From the NCBI GenBank assembly GCA_020025755.1, contig JAHHRO010000003.1, positions 11,736 through 75,735 of the forward strand: a DNA stretch of 64,000 nucleotides, read 5' to 3'. This document shows positions 9,496 through 17,523 of this stretch, piece by piece; position 1 is the first letter of the stretch; each line of letters starts with the position of its first letter. The notes below the pieces were generated by a model. The model was given only the letters and a program-made list of their open reading frames with translations. It did no database searches and was not told the DNA's origin. A program made the translations under genes and the position numbers. This stretch comes from Butyricicoccus sp. (lineage in GTDB: Bacteria; Bacillota; Clostridia; Oscillospirales; Butyricicoccaceae).

Positions 9496-9598
9496 ATCCG
9501 CGGAGATTTCCTATAAGGTTGTCATATACAGTCATTTTTCGTTGTATTCCAAAGTGCTAAAATCACTTTGTTTTGTAAGCGCATCAAAAAAAGTGATC

Positions 9599-9632
9599 AA
9601 AAAAAATCAGGCCGCCAAAAAAATTTTTGGCG
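9599..9632 (-). terminator. Probable terminator after the second LytTR gene
   Basis: Stem CGCCAAAAA/TTTTTGGCG (9632-9624 with 9621-9613) followed on the minus strand, after 6 nt, by eight T (9606-9599). It lies about 160 nt beyond the LytTR stop at 9791. Confidence 0.5.
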
Positions 9633-9790
9633 ACCCTCTCGATTTCGCAGAAAAATTATCTACTGCGGCGTTTGCACGACCCATTCATTTCGATCCCGAA
9701 CAGGAACGTTCCTCTATTTTACCGGCTGTCTGTATATGCATTGGAAAACCCGTTTACCCATCCCATAAAGCATCCCTTTTTTAGATAAAA

Positions 9791-10486
9791 TCACTGCATG
9801 TATTCCAAAAACTGATCCATAAAATCTTTTCTGCACCGCGCACTCAGCGGACAGCAAATCTGATCGGTACAGATCACGGTATCTGCCTCAATGGCACAAA
9901 CATGTCTGGGATTTACAAAATATCCCTGATGGCTTTGCAGAAAACCGCGCTCATACAGCGACCGCTTCCATGCCTTGACATTGACACGCGCCTTATAAGA
10001 CTGCTCCTGCGTCCAAACCGTCATCCTGCCATGATAGAATTCCACATATATGACGTCGTCCTGCCGCAAGGTGATAAAACGTTCGTTTTCCAGCGTCAGG
10101 GGCAGCCATGCGTTGTTATAGTCTCGCAGCATCTGCTCCATCGCAGGCAGAAAGACTTCTTTCTGGATGGGCTTCAAAAAATACTGCGCACTTTCGAGCA
10201 TGAACGCATGGGTCACATATTGTGGATAACTCGTGGAGAACGCGATGCAGGCATAGGGCTGCGTTTCACGGATCTGCGCCGCAAGGTCGAGTCCATTGAC
10301 CCCCGGCAAATCAATGTCCAGCAAGTAGATATCGAAACGGCTGCCTGCACGCAGAGCCTCTGCCAGCTCCGTTCCGTTCGCATACAGCACCAATGTCTCG
10401 ATCGAAAATTTTGTGCTGAGTGATTGGATATACTGGACTGCCATCCCACCCTGTCCGGCATCATCTTCACAAATTGCAATTTTCAA
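9791..10486 (-). CDS. Second LytTR-family response regulator, TTG start
   Basis: 231-residue paralogue of the regulator at 7442-8137. The receiver has the acidic pair MKIAICEDD, the phospho-aspartate in YLLDIDLPGVNG (about residue 57) and lysine in FLKPI. The LytTR DNA-binding half ends with GFLQSHQGYFVNPRHV. The start is TTG at 10486, supported by GAGGG 7 nt upstream. No kinase gene is adjacent on its own. It follows the solute-binding lipoprotein gene by 44 nt in the same direction, suggesting co-transcription. It may share the neighbouring AgrC-like kinase or respond to another one. Confidence 0.88.
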   Translation of the reverse strand: MKIAICEDDAGQGGMAVQYIQSLSTKFSIETLVLYANGTELAEALRAGSRFDIYLLDIDLPGVNGLDLAAQIRETQPYACIAFSTSYPQYVTHAFMLESAQYFLKPIQKEVFLPAMEQMLRDYNNAWLPLTLENERFITLRQDDVIYVEFYHGRMTVWTQEQSYKARVNVKAWKRSLYERGFLQSHQGYFVNPRHVCAIEADTVICTDQICCPLSARCRKDFMDQFLEYMQ

Positions 10487-10530
10487 TCCGGATCCCTCAA
10501 TTCCTTATTCATTTTTCACGATATCATGGT

Positions 10531-11679
10531 TTATTGCCCTGCGATCTCCGCACGCCAGCGTGCATTGAGATCGTCCACCAGCGTTCCAAGTGCCTGCGTG
10601 CGGAATCCGGAAACATCCATCTGTGCAAGCTCCTCCACGTCCGTCAAATCCACATCCTTCTTTTGCAGCGGAATCGCTGCCATATCCTGCACAAGGATGG
10701 TCTGTGCTTCGGGCGAGAGCAGATAATTGATGAACGCCGTACCGCCCTCCTTGTTGCCGCTGAATGACGGCACGGCTGCGCCCTGCGCTGCGCCGGTGAA
10801 CTTTGGCTCGATGGCGGCAAGCTTGATCCGCTCGGGCAGACTGCCTGCCTTTCGTCTGGAAAGTGCCATATCCGCCCACGCCGGACAGGCATCGATCTTC
10901 CCCTCCGCCAGCAGATCCAAAGCCGCTTCGCTGTCCTTCGGGTAGGTCACCTTGCCCCCCTCCTGATAAAGATATGGGTGCAATGCCCTGAGATGCGCAA
11001 AGCCATCATCCCATTTTTCCTCCCACTTGGGGTCACTGCTCATCAGTGCTTCCTCATCCGCGATCCGGTTATAGATCGTCGTGCGGATAAAGGAATCCCC
11101 TGCGCTGTCCCTGCCCGGTGCATTGTAGGTAAAACGGGTCGGATGCGCTTTGATCCATGCGTCCAGTTCGTCCGCCGTCTTGGGCACTTCGGTCATCTTT
11201 TCCGAATCGTATGCCAGCATGACCGTCGTGGCGCGGTAGGGCTGCACCCTGCCATGTGCCACAACCGGCTGTGCGGTCACGCCCTCGGCATTGGGCAGCT
11301 TATCCAGATCCAGCTTCATGAGGATATCTTCATCCGTCAGGGCGACCATACGCGTCAAGTCGTCATCTCCCAGATCCACCACATCATATTGGGTGTCGAT
11401 CGCCTGCGACTCATAGGCGAAAATCAGCTGATCTGCCAGACCCTCCTGCTCTCCTGCCGAAACGAAGTGCAGCTCTGCCGTATACTTGCCCTTGATGTCC
11501 TTCGCCTCGTTGAAGCCGTCTATCAGCTTCTCAAAAGTCTGCCGCACATTTTCTCCGCCGCTTGCCCATACATTGACCGTTGTCGCAGTGGTCTGTTCCT
11601 CCGCAGAACCGCATCCGGCAAGCATGCCTGTCAGCAATAGCGATGTTGTCAGGACGGCTAACATTTTTTTGCGTTTCAT
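10531..11679 (-). CDS. Extracellular solute-binding lipoprotein of an ABC-type importer
   Basis: 382-residue secreted lipoprotein. It has a signal peptide with positive residues 2-5, a hydrophobic core, and a lipobox LAGC with cysteine 23. The mature part resembles type 2 periplasmic-binding proteins, with an INYLLSPEAQTILVQ segment near the C-terminus. A GAGGAAG ribosome binding site precedes the ATG. No permease or ATPase gene is adjacent, so it may be an orphan receptor, serve a transporter elsewhere, or act as a sensory input for the co-directional LytTR system downstream. The ligand is not predictable. Confidence 0.82.
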   Translation of the reverse strand: MKRKKMLAVLTTSLLLTGMLAGCGSAEEQTTATTVNVWASGGENVRQTFEKLIDGFNEAKDIKGKYTAELHFVSAGEQEGLADQLIFAYESQAIDTQYDVVDLGDDDLTRMVALTDEDILMKLDLDKLPNAEGVTAQPVVAHGRVQPYRATTVMLAYDSEKMTEVPKTADELDAWIKAHPTRFTYNAPGRDSAGDSFIRTTIYNRIADEEALMSSDPKWEEKWDDGFAHLRALHPYLYQEGGKVTYPKDSEAALDLLAEGKIDACPAWADMALSRRKAGSLPERIKLAAIEPKFTGAAQGAAVPSFSGNKEGGTAFINYLLSPEAQTILVQDMAAIPLQKKDVDLTDVEELAQMDVSGFRTQALGTLVDDLNARWRAEIAGQ

Positions 11680-11698
11680 TCGTCTTCCTCGCTCTTCT

Positions 11699-11734
11699 AT
11701 TATACACTTGGTCAGGCAGCCCCCATTTCCTGAC
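11699..11734 (-). promoter_or_regulatory. Possible promoter with inverted repeat ahead of the solute-binding protein gene
   Basis: A perfect TATAAT (11704-11699, minus) lacks a good -35. An inverted repeat GTCAGG-N12-CCTGAC (11711-11734) covers the -35 position, which would fit a promoter that needs an activator. Confidence 0.4.
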
Positions 11735-11774
11735 TGACTACCATTGTATCATAGATTTTCCATTCTGTATGCAC

Positions 11775-11802
11775 AAAAAGTCGTGCAATCGCACGACTTT
11801 TT
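11775..11802 (-). terminator. Terminator of the nucleoside transporter operon
   Basis: 12-bp perfect stem AAAAAGTCGTGC/GCACGACTTTTT with a 4-nt loop, directly after the last permease gene. The T run is part of the 3' arm. Confidence 0.85.
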
Positions 11803-11810
11803 TGAGCAGT

Positions 11811-12767
11811 TTAACGCTCCTCACGAAAGTAATTGACGCCGAGGGAGCCGGGGATATTGAGATCTCGCTTCTTGCTGATGGAGCTGAGGATCAGAATGAT
11901 TGCCGTGATGAGGAAGGGCAGCATATCATAAAACGCCGTCGGCAGCTTGATGATGGAGGGCGGCATATAATACTTGAGCACACGCAGCGCACCGAAAACA
12001 AACGAGCCGCCAATGGCGATCCACGGGTTCCACTTGGCAAAGATAACCAGTGCAACCGCGATCCAGCCCAGACCGCCGACATTGTTGGAGATCCAGACAC
12101 CGCTGTTGATAATCATGGCACAGTATGCGCCGCCAATGCCGCAGATGCCGCCGCCAATCAGGATCATGAGATACTTCCAGCGCGTCACATTGATGCCTGC
12201 CGCATCGGCTGCCGCCGGATTGTGACCGATCGCCTGCACATTCAGCCCCAGCTTGGTCTTTTTGAAGAACAGACCGGCACAAACTGCCAGCACGATGCCC
12301 AGATATACGAACGGGCTGTAGGAAAACAGCAGATCGCCTGCCACAGGGATATCACTCAGACCTGCAATATGGATCTCACGCATCTGCGCGGTGATGCCCT
12401 CAGGCAGCTTGAGCGTGCCGTTCTCCGTGTGCCCCAGCATGTAGATGCCGACGAAGTTTGCAAGTCCAATGCCGAAGATGGTCAGCGTCAGACCGGATAC
12501 GTTCTGATCCGCCAGAAAGGTGACGGTCAGCACCGCATAGATGAGCGCGGCAACAACACCCGCTGCAAACGCCGCCAACAGGGCAAGCACAAAGGAATCG
12601 GTCTGCATGCCCACCATAAATCCGGCACATGCGCCAATGGACATCATGCCCTCAACACCCAAGTTGAGGTGTCCGACCTTCTCACACAGGATCTCTCCCA
12701 CCGTACCAAACAGCAGCGGAATGCTTGCCGCAACCGCCGCAACCAGAAATTTAATAAACAGATCCAT
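11811..12767 (-). CDS. nupQ: Nucleoside ABC transporter permease (NupQ-like)
   Basis: 318-residue inner-membrane permease of the BPD_transp_2 (ribose/nucleoside) family with about eight to ten hydrophobic segments. The conserved cytoplasmic loop GLNVQAIGHNPAAADAAGIN (about residues 175-195) is the EAA-like contact to the ATPase. The protein abuts the second permease (stop at 12768, start at 12767), and the four-gene set bmpA, ATPase and two permeases is the standard BMP-type purine nucleoside importer. Substrate assignment rests on family and context. Confidence 0.88.
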   Translation of the reverse strand: MDLFIKFLVAAVAASIPLLFGTVGEILCEKVGHLNLGVEGMMSIGACAGFMVGMQTDSFVLALLAAFAAGVVAALIYAVLTVTFLADQNVSGLTLTIFGIGLANFVGIYMLGHTENGTLKLPEGITAQMREIHIAGLSDIPVAGDLLFSYSPFVYLGIVLAVCAGLFFKKTKLGLNVQAIGHNPAAADAAGINVTRWKYLMILIGGGICGIGGAYCAMIINSGVWISNNVGGLGWIAVALVIFAKWNPWIAIGGSFVFGALRVLKYYMPPSIIKLPTAFYDMLPFLITAIILILSSISKKRDLNIPGSLGVNYFREER

Positions 12768-13841
12768 TTACTTTGTGCCTCCTTCTGCCGTCTGCTTGTG
12801 ATCGCGCACGAACTTATACCGCACGAAGAACTCACAGCCCAGTACGAAAAACAGGATGATGCCCTGCAAAACATCCGCACAGTCGGTGGACAGCCCAAAC
12901 TCGGACTGGATGACCGATGAACCCTTTTCCAGTACGGCGAACAGGAACGCGATCACCAGACTGCTCATCGGGTTGAGCCGCGCAAGCCATGCGACGATGA
13001 TCGCTGTAAAGCCCACGCCGCCTGCAATGCCCACCGTCAGGGTGCGGTCGGAGCCGGTCGCCTGCACCATGCCCGCAATGCCTGCGATGGCACCGGACAG
13101 GAACATGGTGCGCAGAATGATGCGCTGTACGTTCATACCTGCATAGGTTGCCGTTGGGCGGCTTTCGCCAACAACCGAGATCTCATACCCCTGCTTGGTA
13201 TAGCGCAGGTAAATGAACACCAGCACCACCAGCACCAGCGCGATGATCCATCCCACCTGCACGCCGAACACCTTGGGCAAGACCGCGCTTTTTTCAAAGC
13301 TCGCGATCTTCGGGAAGCCGTTTGCCGCAGGATCGCGCCACGGGCCTTCTTGCAGCCATGCCACGATATAAAGCGCGATATAGTTGAGCATCAGGGTGAA
13401 AAGCGTCTCGTTTGTGCCGAAACGCACCTTAAAAAATGCCGGAATGAGTGCCCAGATGCCGCCGCCGATGAGTCCGGCAAGGAACATGAGCGGAAACAGG
13501 AGAAATGCCGGCAGATCGGCATGGAACAGGGCAAAGTAGGAGGCAAACACACCGCCCATGATGAGTTGTCCCTCGCCGCCGATGTTCCAGAACTTCATCT
13601 TAAAGGACAGCGTTACGCCCAGCGCGGCAATAATCAGGGGGATCATGATCTTTACGGTCGCCTGCACTGCCATCTTGGAACGGAACGCGCCCGAAAGGAT
13701 GGTCGCATAGACGGCAAACGGGTTATTGCCCAGCAGGAGCAGGAACAAACCGCCTGCACACAGTGCCAGCACGAATGCGCCCAGACGCAGCAAAAGCTGC
13801 TGTCTCGCGCTCTTTTCCTTGGTTTTTACAATGCGTATCAC
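12768..13841 (-). CDS. nupP: Nucleoside ABC transporter permease (NupP-like), GTG start
   Basis: 357-residue BPD_transp_2 permease with about ten hydrophobic segments. The coupling loop GYEISVVGESRPTATYAGMN is at about 215-235. The frame stays open up to 13937, inside the ATPase gene, but the likely start is the GTG at 13841, which overlaps the ATPase stop as GTGA and has GGAGAGGAG about 8 nt upstream. It pairs with NupQ to form the membrane channel. The four-base overlap means translation is coupled to the ATPase gene. Confidence 0.87.
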   Translation of the reverse strand: MIRIVKTKEKSARQQLLLRLGAFVLALCAGGLFLLLLGNNPFAVYATILSGAFRSKMAVQATVKIMIPLIIAALGVTLSFKMKFWNIGGEGQLIMGGVFASYFALFHADLPAFLLFPLMFLAGLIGGGIWALIPAFFKVRFGTNETLFTLMLNYIALYIVAWLQEGPWRDPAANGFPKIASFEKSAVLPKVFGVQVGWIIALVLVVLVFIYLRYTKQGYEISVVGESRPTATYAGMNVQRIILRTMFLSGAIAGIAGMVQATGSDRTLTVGIAGGVGFTAIIVAWLARLNPMSSLVIAFLFAVLEKGSSVIQSEFGLSTDCADVLQGIILFFVLGCEFFVRYKFVRDHKQTAEGGTK

Positions 13842-15355
13842 GCCTCTGTCTCCTCTCCCGCGCCGACCATCAGCCGCGCGATATCGTCCTTGGTTGCCGT
13901 TCTTCCGTCCACGATGCCGGTCACTTGTCCATGACACATGACCATGATGCGGTCGGAAAGTGCCATCAGCACATCGAGATCCTCCCCGATGAATACCACG
14001 GCAACGCCCTGCTTTTTCTGTTCGTTCAGAAGGTCATACACCGTGTACGAGGAATTGATATCCAAGCCGCGCACGGGATACGCCGTAATGAGCACCTGCG
14101 GATCGGACTCGATCTCACGCCCCAAAAGTACCTTCTGCACATTGCCGCCCGACATCAGGCGTACCGGCGTATCCACGGACGGGGTGACGATACCCAGCCG
14201 CTCGACCAGTTCCTCCGCATGCTGACGCGCCGGTGCCGGATCAATGAACGGTCCCTTGGGGGTATCGTAGGTCTTGAGCATGAGGTTGCCCACCATGCCC
14301 ATCGACGCCACAAGTCCCATGCCCAGACGATCCTCGGGCACAAAGCCCAGCTGTACGCCCAGACGGATGATCTCACGCGGCGACTTGCCAATCAGGTTTT
14401 CCTTATGGTACAGCACCGCGCCCTTTTCCGCCGGACACAGACCCGCGATGCACTCGCACAGTTCCTTTTGCCCCGAGCCTGCAATGCCTGCAACGCCCAA
14501 GATCTCGCCCGTGCGCACCTCAAAGCTCGCGTCATCAATGGCAATCGTGCCATCCGGCTTGCGCACGGTCAGGTCAACGATCTTGAGAATGGTCTTGGGA
14601 TCGACCGCCTCGGGACGCGCGATCTCGAGCGATACCGGTCTACCGACCATGAGTTCGGTCAGCTTCTGTTCGTCGGTCTCGGCGGTGTTCACCGTCTCGA
14701 TGTACTTGCCCTTGCGCAGAATGGTGACGCGGTCGGAGATGGACAGCACCTCATTGAGTTTATGGGTGATGATGATGATCGCACAGCCCTGCGCGCGCAT
14801 GGAACGCAGGATATCAAACAGACGCTCGGTCTCCTGCGGAGTCAGTACGGCGGTCGGCTCGTCCAGAATGAGGATCTTCTGTCCGCGATAAAGCACCTTC
14901 AGGATCTCTACGTTCTGCTTTTCCGAGACAGACATCTCGAATGCACGGCGGTCGGGGTCGATCTCCAGTCCAATGGATTGGCTGATCTCCTGCACCTTTT
15001 TGCGCATGACCGCGGCGGACAGCCGCTTGCCTGCCGTGCCCACTGCGATATTCTCGGACGCGGTGAATACATCGACCAGCTTGAAATGCTGGTGGATCAT
15101 GCCAATGCCCAGTGCCATAGAGTCCTCCGGTGAGTTGATCCGAACCTCCTCGCCTGCAATTTTGATGGTTCCGGCATCGGGGTGATAGATGCCGGACAGC
15201 ATATTCATAAGCGTGGTCTTGCCGGAGCCGTTCTCTCCGAGCAGGGCAAGCACCTCGCCATAGCGCACGGTCAGATCGACTGCGTCATTTGCAACGACCG
15301 TACCAAAGGTCTTGGTAATGCCGCGGCACTCGATCGCATATTCGGTATTTGCCAT
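13838..15355 (-). CDS. nupO: Nucleoside ABC transporter ATP-binding protein, two ABC domains (NupO-like)
   Basis: 505-residue cytosolic ATPase made of two fused ABC domains, as in RbsA/NupO. Domain 1 has Walker A LLGENGSGKTTLMN (about residue 40), signature SVSEKQ and Walker B KILILDEPTAVLT. Domain 2 has a degenerate Walker A (GIAGSGQKELCE, about 290) with signature LMSGGNVQKV at about 400 and ITAYPVRGLD in place of a canonical Walker B. Such asymmetry is normal in this family. It drives uptake by the NupP/NupQ permeases with ligand delivered by BmpA. Confidence 0.9.
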   Translation of the reverse strand: MANTEYAIECRGITKTFGTVVANDAVDLTVRYGEVLALLGENGSGKTTLMNMLSGIYHPDAGTIKIAGEEVRINSPEDSMALGIGMIHQHFKLVDVFTASENIAVGTAGKRLSAAVMRKKVQEISQSIGLEIDPDRRAFEMSVSEKQNVEILKVLYRGQKILILDEPTAVLTPQETERLFDILRSMRAQGCAIIIITHKLNEVLSISDRVTILRKGKYIETVNTAETDEQKLTELMVGRPVSLEIARPEAVDPKTILKIVDLTVRKPDGTIAIDDASFEVRTGEILGVAGIAGSGQKELCECIAGLCPAEKGAVLYHKENLIGKSPREIIRLGVQLGFVPEDRLGMGLVASMGMVGNLMLKTYDTPKGPFIDPAPARQHAEELVERLGIVTPSVDTPVRLMSGGNVQKVLLGREIESDPQVLITAYPVRGLDINSSYTVYDLLNEQKKQGVAVVFIGEDLDVLMALSDRIMVMCHGQVTGIVDGRTATKDDIARLMVGAGEETEA

Positions 15356-15389
15356 AAATTCTCCTTCTTTCTTACAGGATACGTCGCAA

Positions 15390-15420
15390 AAGGGCGGTCA
15401 AAATTGTTTTGACCGCCCTT
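15390..15420 (-). terminator. Hairpin between bmpA and the transporter genes
   Basis: 14-bp perfect stem (AAGGGCGGTCAAAA and its complement) with a 3-nt loop, and four T on the 3' side. It sits between bmpA and nupO in the same transcript. A partial terminator or mRNA-stabilising hairpin here would make the binding protein more abundant than the transporter. Confidence 0.65.
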
Positions 15421-15441
15421 CAAAGTACGATTTGGGTTGCG

Positions 15442-16593
15442 TTATGCCAGTTTTACGTTCTTGTAGTACCAGTTGCAGGTGCCGTACTCCTCAGCCTTGA
15501 GGGTGTGCTTCTGTCCTTCGTTGTCCTCGTACTCGGTCACGCCGTCAAAGATATCCCATTCGCCGCTCATGATCTTGTCCTGTACTTCCTTGATCTTGTC
15601 CGCAGTTCCCTCTGCTGCCAGATCGGAAATCGGTGCGAGCTTGACAAGGCCGTCCTGCATGGAGCCAAAGTAGTTCTTGCCTGTCCATGTGCCGTTGATG
15701 ACGTCCTCAACTGCCTTGGTGTAGAATACCGACCAATCCCACATAACAGAGGTCAGGGTAGAGCCCGGTGCCTTCTCTGCCATATCGGAGTTGTAGCCGA
15801 CTGCATAGACGCCAGCCTTCTCGGCTTCGATCGCCGGATTTGCGGTGTCACAGTGCTGGGTGATCACATCACAGCCGAGGTCGAGCAGGGACTTTGCAGC
15901 CTGACCCTCGCCCTCCGGTGCGAACCATGCACCAGTAACCTTGACGTAAACCTCAGCATCGGGATTTACGGACTCAACGCCCATTGCGAATGCATTGACA
16001 CCCGAAGTGACCTCGCCGTTCTCGTTGTTCTGCGCTGCCACATAGCCGATCTTGTTGCTCTTTGTCTTCATACCAGCCGCGATACCGGACAGGTAACGCG
16101 CCTGATTGATCTTGCCAAAGTAATTGATGAAGTTCTTGCCGTTGGACTTGTAGCCCGTGCCGTGTGCAAACAGCACGTCCGGATATTCCTCCGCCATTTC
16201 CTCTACATAGTCCATATATCCCCAAGAGGTTGCAAAGATGATCTGGCAGCCTTCCTCGACACATTCCTCGAGCGCGGTGCGGATCGCAGTTGCCTTGGAG
16301 TCGTCTACATTGTTCTTGCGGATGATCTGGCTGTCGTCCAGACCGAGCTTCTTCTGCATGCCCTGAATGCCAAGGTCATGGGTGTAGGTGTAGCCTGCCC
16401 CCTCTGCCGGATCGGTGATATGCACAACGCCGACCTTGAGGTCTTCCTTCGCGACTGCCGGGAACAGTCCCTCTGCCGCTGCATTGTTTTCCTTGTTGGT
16501 CTCTTCCGGCTTCTGCTCTCCGCCAGCTCCACAGCCTGCCATCAGGGTCAGGCTCATTGCGCCGGCAAGCACTGCACTCAGAAATCTCTTCAT
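15442..16593 (-). CDS. bmpA: BMP-family nucleoside-binding lipoprotein
   Basis: 383-residue surface lipoprotein that captures purine nucleosides for the NupOPQ importer. The signal peptide ends in the lipobox LMAGC (cysteine 21), followed by a glutamate-rich linker. The mature region carries BMP features: VGVVHITDPAEGAG at the start of the domain, CQIIFATSWGYMD, and YVAAQNNENGEVTSGVNAF. The start has AGGAGGATTACAAAGGC upstream. It is transcribed first in the operon, behind a strong promoter (16717-16745) and a leader with two competing RNA structures. Confidence 0.92.
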   Translation of the reverse strand: MKRFLSAVLAGAMSLTLMAGCGAGGEQKPEETNKENNAAAEGLFPAVAKEDLKVGVVHITDPAEGAGYTYTHDLGIQGMQKKLGLDDSQIIRKNNVDDSKATAIRTALEECVEEGCQIIFATSWGYMDYVEEMAEEYPDVLFAHGTGYKSNGKNFINYFGKINQARYLSGIAAGMKTKSNKIGYVAAQNNENGEVTSGVNAFAMGVESVNPDAEVYVKVTGAWFAPEGEGQAAKSLLDLGCDVITQHCDTANPAIEAEKAGVYAVGYNSDMAEKAPGSTLTSVMWDWSVFYTKAVEDVINGTWTGKNYFGSMQDGLVKLAPISDLAAEGTADKIKEVQDKIMSGEWDIFDGVTEYEDNEGQKHTLKAEEYGTCNWYYKNVKLA

Positions 16594-16627
16594 GCCTTTG
16601 TAATCCTCCTAAAAAAACTCATCTTGG

Positions 16628-16678
16628 CGGCATGGGGCTTGCTCGCAAAAATAGAGCAAAACATGCCGTTTGCTCTAT
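16628..16678 (-). promoter_or_regulatory. bmpA leader: attenuator-like hairpin whose loop can pair downstream
   Basis: Minus strand: a 10-bp stem ATAGAGCAAA/TTTGCTCTAT (16678-16669 with 16660-16651) is followed by five T. Its loop contains CGGCATG (16668-16662), which is perfectly complementary to CATGCCG 27 nt further on (16634-16628). The two pairings could be alternative folds or a pseudoknot. No purine-riboswitch core was recognised. Confidence 0.45.
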
Positions 16679-16716
16679 CGGTATTCCCTGCCATCCGTGT
16701 TTTCCTTACGAGAGTA

Positions 16717-16745
16717 AGTATAAACAAAACCACGATTTTTGTCAA
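16717..16745 (-). promoter_or_regulatory. Promoter of the bmpA-nup operon
   Basis: Minus strand consensus TTGACA (16745-16740), 17-nt spacer, TATACT (16722-16717). Transcription would start near 16710, giving a leader of about 115 nt. Confidence 0.85.
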
Positions 16746-16817
16746 GGTTTTTTGCAATTTCTTTGATTTTACCATTTGACCAAATAAAAAAGTTACAAAT
16801 TTTCAATTTCACAATCA

Positions 16818-16847
16818 CAAAAGAACCAAGGAGACTTGGTTCTTTTG
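16818..16847 (-). terminator. Terminator after engB
   Basis: 13-bp perfect stem CAAAAGAACCAAG/CTTGGTTCTTTTG with a GAGA-type 4-nt loop, 44 nt beyond the engB stop. The T run is within the 3' arm and the following sequence is AT-rich. Confidence 0.65.
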
Positions 16848-16890
16848 CAAGGAAATTTTACATTTTATACAAAGATCGTTTCAATGGATT

Positions 16891-17511
16891 TTACATCTCC
16901 GGCGCGTCCTCTGCCCCTGCCGCACATGCGGCAACGTGCGCTTCGATGAGCGCGAGCACCTCGTCGCGCCCCGTGCCCTTCTCCGCCGAGAACGGAATCA
17001 CCGGCACGTCTTCGGGCAGCAGCAGCGTCTCGCGGATACAGGCGATATTGCCCGCAAGCTGGCTTTTCTTGATCTTGTCCAGCTTGTTTGCGATGATCGC
17101 GAACGGCTGACCGGTGGACAGAAAGCAGTCTGCCATGATTTTATCATCTGCCGTGGGCTTATGGCGGATATCCACGATCTGAAGCCCCAGCGTGATGAGT
17201 CCCGTGCCAAAGTAGGTCTCGAGCAATGCGCCCCAGCGGTCGCGCTCGGATTTGGATACCTTCGCGTAGCCATAGCCCGGAAGATCCACGAAATAGGTCT
17301 GCTTGTCGATCTCAAAAAAGTTGATATGGATGGTCTTTCCCGGCTGTCCGCCCACACGCGCAAAGTTGCGGCGGTTCAGGATCTTATTGATCGTCGAAGA
17401 CTTGCCCACATTGGACTTACCGGCAAAGACGATCTGCGGCAAGCCGTCAGAGGGAAAATCCGCGGTCTTGACCGCTGAGCGGATAAACTCCGCCTTATGC
17501 AGATTGAGCAT
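16891..17511 (-). CDS. engB: Ribosome biogenesis GTPase EngB/YsxC
   Basis: 206-residue TrmE-Era-type GTPase needed for late 50S assembly. G1 is AGKSNVGKSSTINK (about residues 30-43), G3 is VDLPGYGYAKV (about 80), G4 is NKLDK (about 145) and G5 is IPFSAEKGTG. The ATG at 17511 has AGGAGG at a 7-nt spacing. A GTG at 17514 would put the site only 4 nt away. The gene starts 12 nt after the lon stop; lon-engB is a common Gram-positive pairing. Confidence 0.95.
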   Translation of the reverse strand: MLNLHKAEFIRSAVKTADFPSDGLPQIVFAGKSNVGKSSTINKILNRRNFARVGGQPGKTIHINFFEIDKQTYFVDLPGYGYAKVSKSERDRWGALLETYFGTGLITLGLQIVDIRHKPTADDKIMADCFLSTGQPFAIIANKLDKIKKSQLAGNIACIRETLLLPEDVPVIPFSAEKGTGRDEVLALIEAHVAACAAGAEDAPEM

Positions 17512-17523
17512 CACGCGTCCTCC

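Larger units (their letters stand above)
9438..9790. other. Intergenic region, 353 nt: kinase promoter, hairpin, no credible gene
   Basis: Holds the kinase promoter (9467-9495), a terminator-like hairpin (9613-9632) and a perfect 12-bp palindrome AGGAACGTTCCT (9702-9713). A 19-codon minus-strand frame at 9714-9773 has no ribosome binding site. Nothing else recognisable is seen. Confidence 0.6.

Noticed and set aside
9714..9773. 19-codon minus-strand frame with a central cysteine, considered as an AgrD-like signal peptide for the kinase
   Set aside because: No usable ribosome binding site, no amphipathic leader or acidic tail, and no AgrB maturation protease nearby.
10476..10488. GGATTGAAAA resembling a type I-C repeat end
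   Set aside because: It is the TTG start region of the second LytTR gene, with no hairpin before it and no matching target.
15390..15420. GGTCAAAA...TTTTGACC considered as a CtsR operator
   Set aside because: CtsR sites are direct heptad repeats at stress-gene promoters; this is an inverted repeat between two transporter genes and fits a hairpin.
16594..16710. Purine riboswitch ahead of the nucleoside transporter
   Set aside because: The conserved three-way-junction blocks are not visible in the leader; only the competing hairpins were kept as an observation.
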